Below, piece after piece: positions 56,461 through 64,000 of a stretch of 64,000 bases of DNA (position 1 is the first letter of the stretch; every line of letters begins with the position of its first letter). This DNA comes from Pseudomonas laurylsulfatiphila (GTDB lineage: Bacteria; Pseudomonadota; Gammaproteobacteria; Pseudomonadales; Pseudomonadaceae), in contig NZ_NIRS01000003.1 in NCBI RefSeq assembly GCF_002934665.1, forward strand, positions 862,652 through 926,651, in the 5' to 3' direction. The notes under the pieces are model-generated. The model made no database searches, was not told where the DNA came from, and saw nothing but the letters and a program-made list of their open reading frames with translations. The translations under genes were made by a program, and so were the position numbers.

Positions 56461-57151
56461 TCTATCCGAACTGTCCCATCTGGCGCCGATCTTTCGCGAG
56501 CTGTTCAAGGGTTACCACGTCAGCCGCCGCGATCCGGAGCTGTACGCACAGTTGTCGAACTTTCAGGACCAATACCGCACGCTGTTCAAGGCACTGGGTT
56601 TTGAACTGGTCTGCGACACCCGCGGCTTCTACTACTTCGTGCCGGACCTCGCGGCAGCGGCGGTGAACAAGACCGCCCAGCGCCTGGCACTGTTCACCTT
56701 CATCCTCGTCGAGCACCTGGCCGACCAGGGCCGCGACCCGATCTCCGTGCTCGACGGTGGCAGCCTCGGCCGCGATGAGCTGCCGTCGCTGCTGGAAAAG
56801 TACCGTGACCTGTTCATCCAGGCCGAAGTGCAGACCCAGGACGAGCTGGAAGAAAAGATCATGCGCCGCATGACCCAACTCGGTTTCGCCAGTGAAGAAA
56901 ACGGCGTCTACCGCTTTCTGCCGCCGATGCACCGTTTCCTCGATGTGTGTCTGTCGGTGCAGCAGGACCGCGATCTGGCCGCCAGCCTGCACAGCGTCCT
57001 GCCGTTGCCGGTGCCGGTACTGATCGACGAAGACAGCGACGAAAAACTGCTGCAGACCGACGACCCGCTCGACTTGAGCGAATTCGAAAGTGAAAGCGAA
57101 GAAGACGCCCTGGCCCGGGCCATTGCCGAAGAACAGGAGCTCGACGCATGA
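56450..57151 (+). CDS. mksE: Condensin subunit MksE
   Basis: A 233-residue winged-helix (kite-like) subunit that pairs with MksF. It starts MHLDLSELSHLAPIFRELF and ends in an acidic tail (LDLSEFESESEEDALARA). The ATG at 56450 overlaps the mksF end by 11 bases; the frame extends to 56417 with a different ATG. It overlaps mksB by four bases, implying coupled translation. Confidence 0.88.
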   Translation: MHLDLSELSHLAPIFRELFKGYHVSRRDPELYAQLSNFQDQYRTLFKALGFELVCDTRGFYYFVPDLAAAAVNKTAQRLALFTFILVEHLADQGRDPISVLDGGSLGRDELPSLLEKYRDLFIQAEVQTQDELEEKIMRRMTQLGFASEENGVYRFLPPMHRFLDVCLSVQQDRDLAASLHSVLPLPVPVLIDEDSDEKLLQTDDPLDLSEFESESEEDALARAIAEEQELDA

Positions 57152-59988
57152 GCAAGGAACGTTACGGCATCCGCCGCTTTGCCCTTTTGAACACCGCCGG
57201 CTACAGCCTCGGCCTGTTCCCGCTCGAGGAGCCGCTGTCGGTGTACGGCGCGAACAACCTCGGTAAATCCGCCTCGATCAACGCCTTGCAGTTCCCGATC
57301 CTGGCGCGCATGTCGGACATGAGCTTCGGCAAGTACAGCCTGGAACAATCCCGGCGCTTCTACTTCGCCTCGGACACCAGCTACATCCTGGTGGAAGTCA
57401 ACCTGCCCCACGGTCCGCATGTGATCGGCGTGGTCGGTCGCGGCCCCGGTGGTGGTTTCGGTCACCAGTTCTTTGCCTACGCGGGCAAGCTGGACCTGGC
57501 CCACTACCAGAAAAACGACACCTGCCTGCGTCAGAAAGAATTGTTCACCAATCTTGAACGCGAAGGCCTGAAAGCCTACGAACTCAAGCCGGACGAACTG
57601 CGCCGCTTGCTGGTCGGTGGCCACACCTCGATTCCACTCGACCTGACGCTGATCCCGCTGCGCTCCACCAGCGAGCAGAGCCTGAAGACCTTCCGCGCAC
57701 TGTTCATCAACCTGCTGCACATGCGCGAAATCACCGCGGCCAAACTCAAGCAGCTGTTCCTCGATGCCTTCGAACACAGCCTGCGATCCGGCAGCGTCGA
57801 TTACATTGCCGCGTGCGAAGAAGCCTTCCGCGATGTACGACGCATGGAGCAGGACTACAACTCGCTGGTCGCCGCCGGTCCGTTGGTCGAAGCGCTGGCC
57901 AACGGCGTGAAGCAACGCGACATTCTGCGCGGCAAGCTGCACCGCATCTCGCCGCTGCTCGATTCGTTGCTGGGCACCTGGTCGGACTACGCCAGTGCGC
58001 GCAAGGAAGAGCTGACCATTCAGGCCGAGCACTACCGCAACGAGCAGGACGCCCTGCAAAACGACCAGCGCGGTGGCACTCAGGAACTGATGCGCCTGGA
58101 ACGGGAAATCACCGGCATCCAGCGCTGGCTCGGCGAATTGTCGGTGCTCAAGCATCGCTTTGCTCTGGTCGATGACGTCAAGGTGCTGGAGCAGCAACTG
58201 CTGGCCGCCAAGGACGCCCACGATGAACTGGCTGGCGCCTTGGCGCAGTCTCGTCAGTTCAGCGCCGAAGACCTCGACGAGCGCCTGCGCGACCTGGAAA
58301 AACGCCTGAAGTCGGTCAAGCAGCAGCTCGATCACGCCGACAACAACAGCTACGCCCGACTGCGAGAAGAGTTCTCGCAGCAGGACGTCGAGCGCCTGAT
58401 GCGCCTGTTCAACAGCGCACTGTTCAGCCTGCCGCTGGGCGAACATGGCATCACCCTCGACGAAAACGGCGACTGGGTGAAATCCGTGGAGCTGATCCTC
58501 GACGGTTTCAAAGGTGAACGCTTCGAAGTGCCGGGCCTGTCCATCGACATCTCGCACATCGAACCGCCGGCCTTGCAGGCCCTGGCTGACCGTGCGGCCC
58601 TGCGCGACCAGAAAGAACGCCTGGAAAAAGAACTCAAGCAACTGAAAACCCAGCAAGCCGTGGCTGCCGACCGCGCCGCGAGCAAGACCCAGACCGAAGT
58701 GCTGTACCAACAAGTGCTGGATGCGCAGAAAGCCCTGGAAGATTTCCGTCGCGCGCAAACCCTGAGCGCCGAAGAAGGCGACAAGCTGGAACAGATGGCT
58801 CAGATGGAAGCCGCACAGGACGAATTGAAGCGTTCCAGCGACGCCTTTACCGAACGCGTCCAGCAACTGTCGGCCAAGCTGCAACTGGTCGGCCGGCAGA
58901 TCGGCGACATGGAAGCCAAGCAACGCACCCTCGACGACGCCCTGCGCCGCCGTCAGTTGCTGCCGGCGGACCTGCCGTTCGGCACGCCGTTCATGGACCC
59001 GATCGACGACTCCATGGACAACCTGCTGCCGCTGCTCAACGACTATCAGGACAGCTGGCAAGGCTTGCTGCGGGCCGACGGCCAGATTGAAGCGCTGTAC
59101 GCTCAGGTGCGCCTCAAGGGCGTGGCCAAGTTCGACAGCGAGGACGATATGGAGCGTCGCCTGCAACTGTTGATCAACGCCTATGCACACCGCACCGACG
59201 AAGCCCTGACCCTGGGCAAGGCTCGCCGTGCCGCCGTGACGGACATCGCCCGGACCCTGCGCAACATCCGCAGCGACTACGACAGCCTCGAACACCAGTT
59301 GGCGCTGTTCAACCGCGAAATCAACAAACGCCAGGTCTCCAACCTGCAAAGCTTCCGCATCGTGCTCGCGCCGAACAAGGAAGCGCTCAAGCACATCGAC
59401 CAGATCATCCACAGCGCCGGTCAGTACGAGGAAGGCGAAACCCTGTCGGTCTTCGACCTCAGCCAAAGTGCCGAGCAGGACAACAAGAACGAAGAAGCCA
59501 AGGAATACCTGGCGCGACTGGTGGCGGCGAACCACAACCAGCTCGGCCTCAAAGACTTGTTCGAGCTGGCGTTCGAGATCACCAAGGTCAACGGCCAGCC
59601 GGTGATCCACACCGACATCGACGGCGCCGCGTCCAACGGCACCACCATGACCATCAAGGCGCTGACCAACATGTACTTGTTGCTGCACTTGATGGACCGT
59701 GACCAGGCCGGTCGCGTGCGCCTGCCGTACTACCTTGACGAGGCGGCGGACATCGATGAGAAGAACCAGGCCGCATTGCTGGAAACCAGCTTGCAACTGG
59801 GTTTCGTGCCGATCCTGGCGAGCGTGAAGCCACAGGTCTGCGCCAGTGTCGCCATCGACCTGGAAGGCGGCAGCGGCCCGGCCGGCATCTACATCGACGA
59901 GGCGGACTGGAAGTACATCCGTCGTCACGACCAGGTGAAGGCGACGGTCAACGAACAAGCGGATGAACCGGAGCTGGATGCGGTCTGA
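57148..59988 (+). CDS. mksB: Condensin ATPase MksB (SMC-like)
   Basis: A 946-residue SMC-like ATPase for chromosome organisation. Walker A is GANNLGKSAS (residues 34-43); long coiled coils occupy roughly 260-420 and 480-620 (LEQQLLAAKDAHDELAGALA, LEKELKQLKTQQAVAADRAA); the C-terminal Walker B is YYLDEAADID near residue 860. It completes the MksFEB set and a strong terminator follows, so no MksG nuclease gene is attached. Confidence 0.93.
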   Translation: MSKERYGIRRFALLNTAGYSLGLFPLEEPLSVYGANNLGKSASINALQFPILARMSDMSFGKYSLEQSRRFYFASDTSYILVEVNLPHGPHVIGVVGRGPGGGFGHQFFAYAGKLDLAHYQKNDTCLRQKELFTNLEREGLKAYELKPDELRRLLVGGHTSIPLDLTLIPLRSTSEQSLKTFRALFINLLHMREITAAKLKQLFLDAFEHSLRSGSVDYIAACEEAFRDVRRMEQDYNSLVAAGPLVEALANGVKQRDILRGKLHRISPLLDSLLGTWSDYASARKEELTIQAEHYRNEQDALQNDQRGGTQELMRLEREITGIQRWLGELSVLKHRFALVDDVKVLEQQLLAAKDAHDELAGALAQSRQFSAEDLDERLRDLEKRLKSVKQQLDHADNNSYARLREEFSQQDVERLMRLFNSALFSLPLGEHGITLDENGDWVKSVELILDGFKGERFEVPGLSIDISHIEPPALQALADRAALRDQKERLEKELKQLKTQQAVAADRAASKTQTEVLYQQVLDAQKALEDFRRAQTLSAEEGDKLEQMAQMEAAQDELKRSSDAFTERVQQLSAKLQLVGRQIGDMEAKQRTLDDALRRRQLLPADLPFGTPFMDPIDDSMDNLLPLLNDYQDSWQGLLRADGQIEALYAQVRLKGVAKFDSEDDMERRLQLLINAYAHRTDEALTLGKARRAAVTDIARTLRNIRSDYDSLEHQLALFNREINKRQVSNLQSFRIVLAPNKEALKHIDQIIHSAGQYEEGETLSVFDLSQSAEQDNKNEEAKEYLARLVAANHNQLGLKDLFELAFEITKVNGQPVIHTDIDGAASNGTTMTIKALTNMYLLLHLMDRDQAGRVRLPYYLDEAADIDEKNQAALLETSLQLGFVPILASVKPQVCASVAIDLEGGSGPAGIYIDEADWKYIRRHDQVKATVNEQADEPELDAV

Positions 59989-60007
59989 GGCTTGAATCGA
60001 AGGCAAT

Positions 60008-60045
60008 GAAAAAGGCCGCGGTCCATTGGATCGCGGCCTTTTTTT
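60008..60045 (+). terminator. Intrinsic terminator of mksFEB
   Basis: AAAGGCCGCG / CGCGGCCTTT stem with a T7 run, 20 bases after mksB. Confidence 0.93.
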
Positions 60046-60082
60046 CGACTAGTTTTTAGGCTTTCGGTGCATTTGAAGGCCT

Positions 60083-60157
60083 CTTCGCGAGCAGGCTCGC
60101 TCCCACATCAGATCGGTGTAACGCAATCCATTGTGGGAGCGAGCCTGCTCGCGAAGA
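60083..60157. repeat. REP pair, 'GAGCGAGCCTGCTCGCGA' type
   Basis: Inverted arms with CGCGAGCAGGCTCGCTCCC and GGGAGCGAGCCTGCTCGCG between convergent mksB and pqiB. Confidence 0.9.
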
Positions 60158-60179
60158 CGGCAGCACAGACACCAAAAAA

Positions 60180-62483
60180 CTACTTGCCAAGCGAGATCTT
60201 CGGCGCCCAGGTCAGCCATTCCTCTTCGAACTTGTCGAACAACGCAAACGTCTGCTCCGGTCGCGCCGGGCTGCCCATGCGCTCGCCGTCCGGCGTGGCG
60301 AAGGCGACACCGCCCTGAATCATCGTCTCCAGGGATTCAGTGCGCACCGTTGCACCTCTGAACAGTCCGACATCGAAGTCGAAACCGCTGGTGTTCCAGA
60401 ACCGCGTGCCGCTACGCACCAGTGGCGCGTACTTCGGCTCGATCAGGATATGGATCAGCACACGATCAGCGGTCTGCCCCAGTTCATAACCCGTTACCTT
60501 GCCCACCGTGATTTCGCGATACGTCACCGGCACACCGGCCTTCAGCGAACCGCGACGAGCGGCGCTGAGCACCAGACTCAAACCGTCTTCACGCTTTACA
60601 GCTTCAGGCGGGCTAGCCAGGGCCATGAAGCTTTTCTGCGGCCCCAGATTCTTGGCAGCTGGCAGCACTTCGATGTATTGCCCGGTCACCAGGGTTTCAA
60701 GGTTCGATGTCTTGATCAGCCCCAGTTCAGGCTTGACCACCCAGAACTGACTGCCGACCCGGGCGATGCGCTCCGGCACTTCGGTAATCCGCGCGGTCAG
60801 CAGCACCGATTGCAGGTCGTCACTCAGGTCAACGTCCTCGATCTTGCCGACATCCAGGCCCTTGAAGCGAATCGGCGTGCCCGTACGCAATCCATCGGCG
60901 CGATCGACCTTGATGGTAATCACCTCGCCCTTTTGCGTGGCGTCGTCATGGCTGGCGAACAAGCGGAAACGTGGAATGCGCTTTTGTAGCGGCGCCTTGG
61001 CTTCCGGGGTTTCAAACGCAATACCACCGGCCATCAGGCTTTGCAGCGATTCACTCTTGACTTGAATGCCACCGGTCAGCCCACCCGAGAGCGTGATGCC
61101 GCTGGCATTCCAGAAGCGTGTCGAGGCGTTGACCAGATCCTCGTATTCCTTCTCGATATGCACGCCGATGATCAATTGCTTTTTGGTGCGCGAGAACTGA
61201 TAGCTCTGTACCGAACCGACCTTGACCTGCTTGTAGAGAACCGGGCTGCCGACTTCCAGCGAACCCAGGTTTTCGGTGAACAACACCAGGTGCAGGCCCG
61301 GCGCACGCAGATCCAAGGGTGGTGCCTTGGGCCGCGCCACGAACTCGCGTTGCGGAGCGGCCCCCTTGTCGCCAGGACGCACAGCGATGTAGTTACCTTT
61401 GACCAGCGCCTCGAGACCGGTAATCCCGGCGAGAGAAATCGACGGTTTGACCACCCAGAACTGCGTACCGTCGACCAGGTAATCCTCGGCCAACGGGTCC
61501 ATCGTCAACTCGGCGGTGGCCCCGGACAGGTCGGGATCAACCTTCAGCGCCTTGAGATTGCCGACCTGAATGCCTTTGTACATCACCGGCGTACGACCGG
61601 CCTGCAAGCCTTCGAAGTCGCTGAGCTTGACCTTGATCCGGATACCGGCCGCCGCCGCATCGAAGTCTTCATAGAGTCTGAACGGCAAGCTTGGGTCGGT
61701 AGGCGGGCTTTCCTTACGGTTTTCGGGTGTGGCGAACGCAATACCACCGGCGACAATGCTGGCCAGGGATTCACTGCGAATCTTCACACCCGACAGATTG
61801 GCGTCGATGCTGATGCCGCTGGCATTCCAGAAACGTGTGTGTTTGCGCACCAGTTTGGCGTAAGTCGGCTCGATGAAGACCTTGAGCTCGACGGTGCTCT
61901 GGTCCTCGGACAACACATAGCTTTTGATCTGGCCCACTTTGATCTGTTTGTAAAACACCGGACTGCCACGGTTCAGCGAGCCCAGGCGGTCAGCCTTGAT
62001 GGTCAGGTGCAGACCGGGCTGGGCATCGGATAGCGGCGGTTCCTGGGCCAGGGCCTTGAACTTGCGAACCGGTTCTCCCTCGCCCGGACTGATCGCAACG
62101 TAGTTGCCCGAAACCAGCGTCTCAAGACCGGTAATCCCTGCCAACGTCACGCTCGGCTTGACCAGCCAGAAACGCGTGCTGGTGCGCAGGTATTGCTCCA
62201 CGTCCTTGTTCATTTCGATGCTGGCGATCACGCCTTTGGAACTGCCTTCGTCATCGAGCTTGAGGCTTTTTACCTTGCCGACCGGCATGCCTTTATAGAC
62301 AACTTCGGTCTTGTTGGCCTGAATGCCTTCGCCACTTTCAAAGCGTACCTGAATCTCGATACCGGTCTCGTTATACGCACGCCAGCCGAGCCAGCCGCCG
62401 ATGATCAAAGCGATCAGGGGCAACACCCAAATGGCAGACCAGTTCGAAGCCGGTCGGGTTTTCGCTACAGGCAAATCAGTCAT
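60180..62483 (-). CDS. pqiB: Intermembrane lipid-transport protein PqiB, six MCE repeats
   Basis: A 767-residue protein anchored by one N-terminal TM (IWVLPLIALIIGGWLGW, about 18-34) with a periplasmic chain of MCE domains. I count six, recognisable from repeats such as GIQANKTEVVYKGMPVGKV, LNRGSPVFYKQIKVGQI, LQAGRTPVMYKGIQVGNL, LEVGSPVLYKQVKVGSV, LRTGTPIRFKGLDVGKI and LKAGVPVTYREITVGKV. E. coli PqiB has three and LetB seven. MCE rings stack into a lipid-conducting tube across the periplasm. It overlaps pqiA by eight bases. Confidence 0.9.
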   Translation of the reverse strand: MTDLPVAKTRPASNWSAIWVLPLIALIIGGWLGWRAYNETGIEIQVRFESGEGIQANKTEVVYKGMPVGKVKSLKLDDEGSSKGVIASIEMNKDVEQYLRTSTRFWLVKPSVTLAGITGLETLVSGNYVAISPGEGEPVRKFKALAQEPPLSDAQPGLHLTIKADRLGSLNRGSPVFYKQIKVGQIKSYVLSEDQSTVELKVFIEPTYAKLVRKHTRFWNASGISIDANLSGVKIRSESLASIVAGGIAFATPENRKESPPTDPSLPFRLYEDFDAAAAGIRIKVKLSDFEGLQAGRTPVMYKGIQVGNLKALKVDPDLSGATAELTMDPLAEDYLVDGTQFWVVKPSISLAGITGLEALVKGNYIAVRPGDKGAAPQREFVARPKAPPLDLRAPGLHLVLFTENLGSLEVGSPVLYKQVKVGSVQSYQFSRTKKQLIIGVHIEKEYEDLVNASTRFWNASGITLSGGLTGGIQVKSESLQSLMAGGIAFETPEAKAPLQKRIPRFRLFASHDDATQKGEVITIKVDRADGLRTGTPIRFKGLDVGKIEDVDLSDDLQSVLLTARITEVPERIARVGSQFWVVKPELGLIKTSNLETLVTGQYIEVLPAAKNLGPQKSFMALASPPEAVKREDGLSLVLSAARRGSLKAGVPVTYREITVGKVTGYELGQTADRVLIHILIEPKYAPLVRSGTRFWNTSGFDFDVGLFRGATVRTESLETMIQGGVAFATPDGERMGSPARPEQTFALFDKFEEEWLTWAPKISLGK

Positions 62484-63099
62484 GGTCGTCGTCCGACTCC
62501 GTGTTATCCCAAATCAGTCGGGGATCAAAAGTTACTGCGGCAAGCATCGTCAGAATCACCACCGAGGCGAAGGCGATGGCGCCAAGATTGGCTTCGATGC
62601 TGGCAAGCCGCCCAAAATTCACGACCGCCACGAGGATGGCAATCACAAAGATATCGAGCATCGACCAGCGGCCGATGAATTCAATGAAACGGTACATCCA
62701 GATCCGCTGGCGAGCCGAAAGGGGCTGACGGCGCTGCACGGAAAACAGCAGCAGAGCAATGCCCACCAGCTTGAACGTGGGCACCACGATACTGGCGATA
62801 AACACCACGGCCGCAATGGGGAACATGCCGTAGTGCACCAACTCGATCACACCCGCCATGATCGTGCTGGGCGCTCCTTTGCCGAGGGAGTTCACGGTCA
62901 TGATCGGCAACAAATTGGCCGGTATGTAAAGAATGGCGGCGGTAATCAGCAATGCCCAGGTGCGCACCAGGCTATTCGGGCTGCGGGCATGCACCAACGC
63001 TCCGCAGCGTGTACAGACCTGCTCGTCGGTATCAGCATCCTGCCTGTTCAATTCATGACATTCCTTGCAAATCAGAATGCCTGCATCAATCGCCCGCAT
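62476..63099 (-). CDS. pqiA: Paraquat-inducible protein A, second half (PqiA-type)
   Basis: A 207-residue inner-membrane protein with a zinc-ribbon-like N-terminus (CKECHELN...CTRCGALV) and about four TM segments (WALLITAAILYIPANLLPIM, then AAVVFIASIVVPTFKLVGIA). It corresponds to one half of the two-domain E. coli PqiA. The ATG at 63099 has a better spaced GGAG than the one at 63105. Overlaps both neighbours. Confidence 0.88.
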   Translation of the reverse strand: MRAIDAGILICKECHELNRQDADTDEQVCTRCGALVHARSPNSLVRTWALLITAAILYIPANLLPIMTVNSLGKGAPSTIMAGVIELVHYGMFPIAAVVFIASIVVPTFKLVGIALLLFSVQRRQPLSARQRIWMYRFIEFIGRWSMLDIFVIAILVAVVNFGRLASIEANLGAIAFASVVILTMLAAVTFDPRLIWDNTESDDDHD

Positions 63100-63745
63100 G
63101 GGCATCCTCTCCTGATAACGCTTGCCAGATCTGGTGAGGCGACATTACGACTTCCAGCCAGACTTGAATCAGCAATAAACCAATGAAGCACGCCAGGCCG
63201 AGGCCGACGGTGATGGCTGCCATATCTGCCAGCTTGACGATCGCCACCAGCACGCCCATGAAGTACACCTCGAGCATCCCCCATTCGCGTATATGGTGAT
63301 AAATGCGATAGAGCAACAAACCGTAGCTGCGCCCGACATCAAAACGAATACTCAACAATACGGCGAGTTGGCACAGCAGCTTGAGCAGTGGGATCCCCAT
63401 GCTGCACAGGAATACAATCACTGAAACGCTTTGCATGCCCGTGTCAAAAAGGGCGACAACGCCGCTCCAGACAGTGTCTTGCGAAGACTGCCCGAGTAGA
63501 TTGAGCTGCATGATGGGTAAAAAGTTCGCCGGAATAAACAACAACAAGGCGGCTATGACCAGGGCGAGACTGCGCTGTACGACGTTGTACCGATTGGCAT
63601 AAAGCTCGTAGCCACAGCGCGGGCACAGGGCTTTTTCGCCGTGGGCGAGTTCTGGCTTGCGCATGAGCAAGTCGCACTCATGGCAGGCAACCAGACTTTC
63701 AAGTGGTAATTCTGACAGCTCTTTGGCGTCAACCGAATCCGGCAT
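63086..63745 (-). CDS. pqiA: Paraquat-inducible protein A, first half (PqiA-type)
   Basis: A 219-residue inner-membrane protein with a CHECDLLMRKP...CPRCGYEL zinc-ribbon-like region (residues 21-45) and four TM segments (LALVIAALLLFIPANFLPIM onwards). Together with the next gene it makes up the equivalent of full-length PqiA, encoded here as two genes overlapping by 14 bases. It is first in the pqiA-pqiA-pqiB operon and lies just downstream of an rRNA operon on the same strand. Confidence 0.88.
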   Translation of the reverse strand: MPDSVDAKELSELPLESLVACHECDLLMRKPELAHGEKALCPRCGYELYANRYNVVQRSLALVIAALLLFIPANFLPIMQLNLLGQSSQDTVWSGVVALFDTGMQSVSVIVFLCSMGIPLLKLLCQLAVLLSIRFDVGRSYGLLLYRIYHHIREWGMLEVYFMGVLVAIVKLADMAAITVGLGLACFIGLLLIQVWLEVVMSPHQIWQALSGEDAHAGD

Positions 63746-63844
63746 AAGCGCTCTGACTCTGAAAAAGTTGGACCTATTCTAGTGTCCCGGGACAAAAATA
63801 ACTGCGCCAATTTGTGCTCGATTGAGCTTGCTTTTTCTACGCCA

Positions 63845-63882
63845 AAAACAAAACCCCAACTGCTTTCGCAATTGGGGTTTCG
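63845..63882 (-). terminator. Terminator of the rRNA operon
   Basis: Read on the minus strand: AAACCCCAA / TTGGGGTTT hairpin around GCGAAAGCAG, then TTTTGTTTTT. It separates the rRNA operon from pqiA. Confidence 0.88.
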
Positions 63883-63890
63883 GAATTTAA

Positions 63891-64000
63891 TCTTGACGAT
63901 GACCTACTCTCACATGGGGAAACCCCACACTACCATCGGCGATGCATCGTTTCACTTCTGAGTTCGGGATGGGATCAGGTGGTTCCAACGCTCTATGGTC
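63891..64000 (-). rRNA. rrf: 5S rRNA (partial, 5' end beyond window)
   Basis: The reverse complement reads ...AGAGCGTTGGAACCACCTGA...CCGAACTCAGAAGTGAAAC...GTAGTGTGGGGTTTCCCC...AGAGTAGGTCATCGTCAAGA, the Pseudomonas 5S sequence. About ten 5' bases lie outside the window. It is the last gene of an rRNA operon transcribed toward pqiA. Confidence 0.96.

Noticed and set aside
56908..60006. 1032-codon open frame on the minus strand across mksB
   Set aside because: It is the antisense of the MksE/MksB frames, which have Walker motifs and overlapping starts; long antisense frames are common in high-GC DNA.

Overview
The window is a high-GC chromosomal segment of a fluorescent Pseudomonas (P. fluorescens group). 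The evidence is its gene content and order, which I recall as matching the P. aeruginosa PA4640-PA4686 neighbourhood in blocks (mqo-PA4642 family-hpt-upp-uraA; hemH; merR-phr-pagL-murI-moeB-prmC-prfA-hemA; lolB-ispE-prs-rplY-pth-ychF; can-rimI-holD; mksFEB), plus 14 loci of Pseudomonas-type REP palindromes. The synteny is from memory and was not searched.

Layout. 1-3.1 kb: the end of an acyltransferase-like gene, small hypotheticals, a YajG-like lipoprotein and a 740-base stretch ahead of mqo. 3.1-10.9 kb: malate:quinone oxidoreductase, purine/pyrimidine salvage (hpt, upp, uraA), ferrochelatase and an epimerase-like protein. 11.1-16.7 kb: a probable light-response cluster: bacterial renalase, a DUF523-DUF1722 protein, a LitR/CarH-like MerR regulator without B12 motifs, photolyase and an SDR. 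It ends in what looks like the first nine codons of a deleted FAD-dependent oxidase gene. 16.7-30 kb: pagL, then a tightly overlapping minus-strand run hemA-prfA-prmC-moeB-murI, divergent from the TPR lipoprotein-lolB-ispE-tRNA-Gln-prs-rplY-pth-ychF series.

30-53 kb is more accessory: Fsr-like exporter, a chemoreceptor, a LysR regulator beside a complete polyamine-type ABC transporter and an amidase, tRNA-Met, a DUF2817 peptidase-like protein, gamma-glutamyltranspeptidase, a tandem REPIN array, D-Ala-D-Ala ligase, a flavin reductase, a soluble BdlA-like PAS-MCP, an MHS transporter, an AtoE-type fatty-acid transporter, an unknown secreted protein, a SET-domain protein and carbonic anhydrase. 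53-64 kb: rimI with the cryptic DNA polymerase III psi subunit, the MksFEB condensin operon, a PqiA-PqiA-PqiB envelope lipid-transport operon (PqiB has six MCE repeats by my count) and the 3' part of a 5S rRNA gene at the right edge.

The observations I rank highest are the truncated end of the light cluster, the repeated TTGTACAGG boxes in front of its two transcription units, the abrupt codon-use change with a promoter-like sequence inside ispE, and the REPIN structures (a 4 x 141 bp tandem array, a 40-bp perfect inverted repeat that supplies a stop codon, and a common linker joined to different REP tips).
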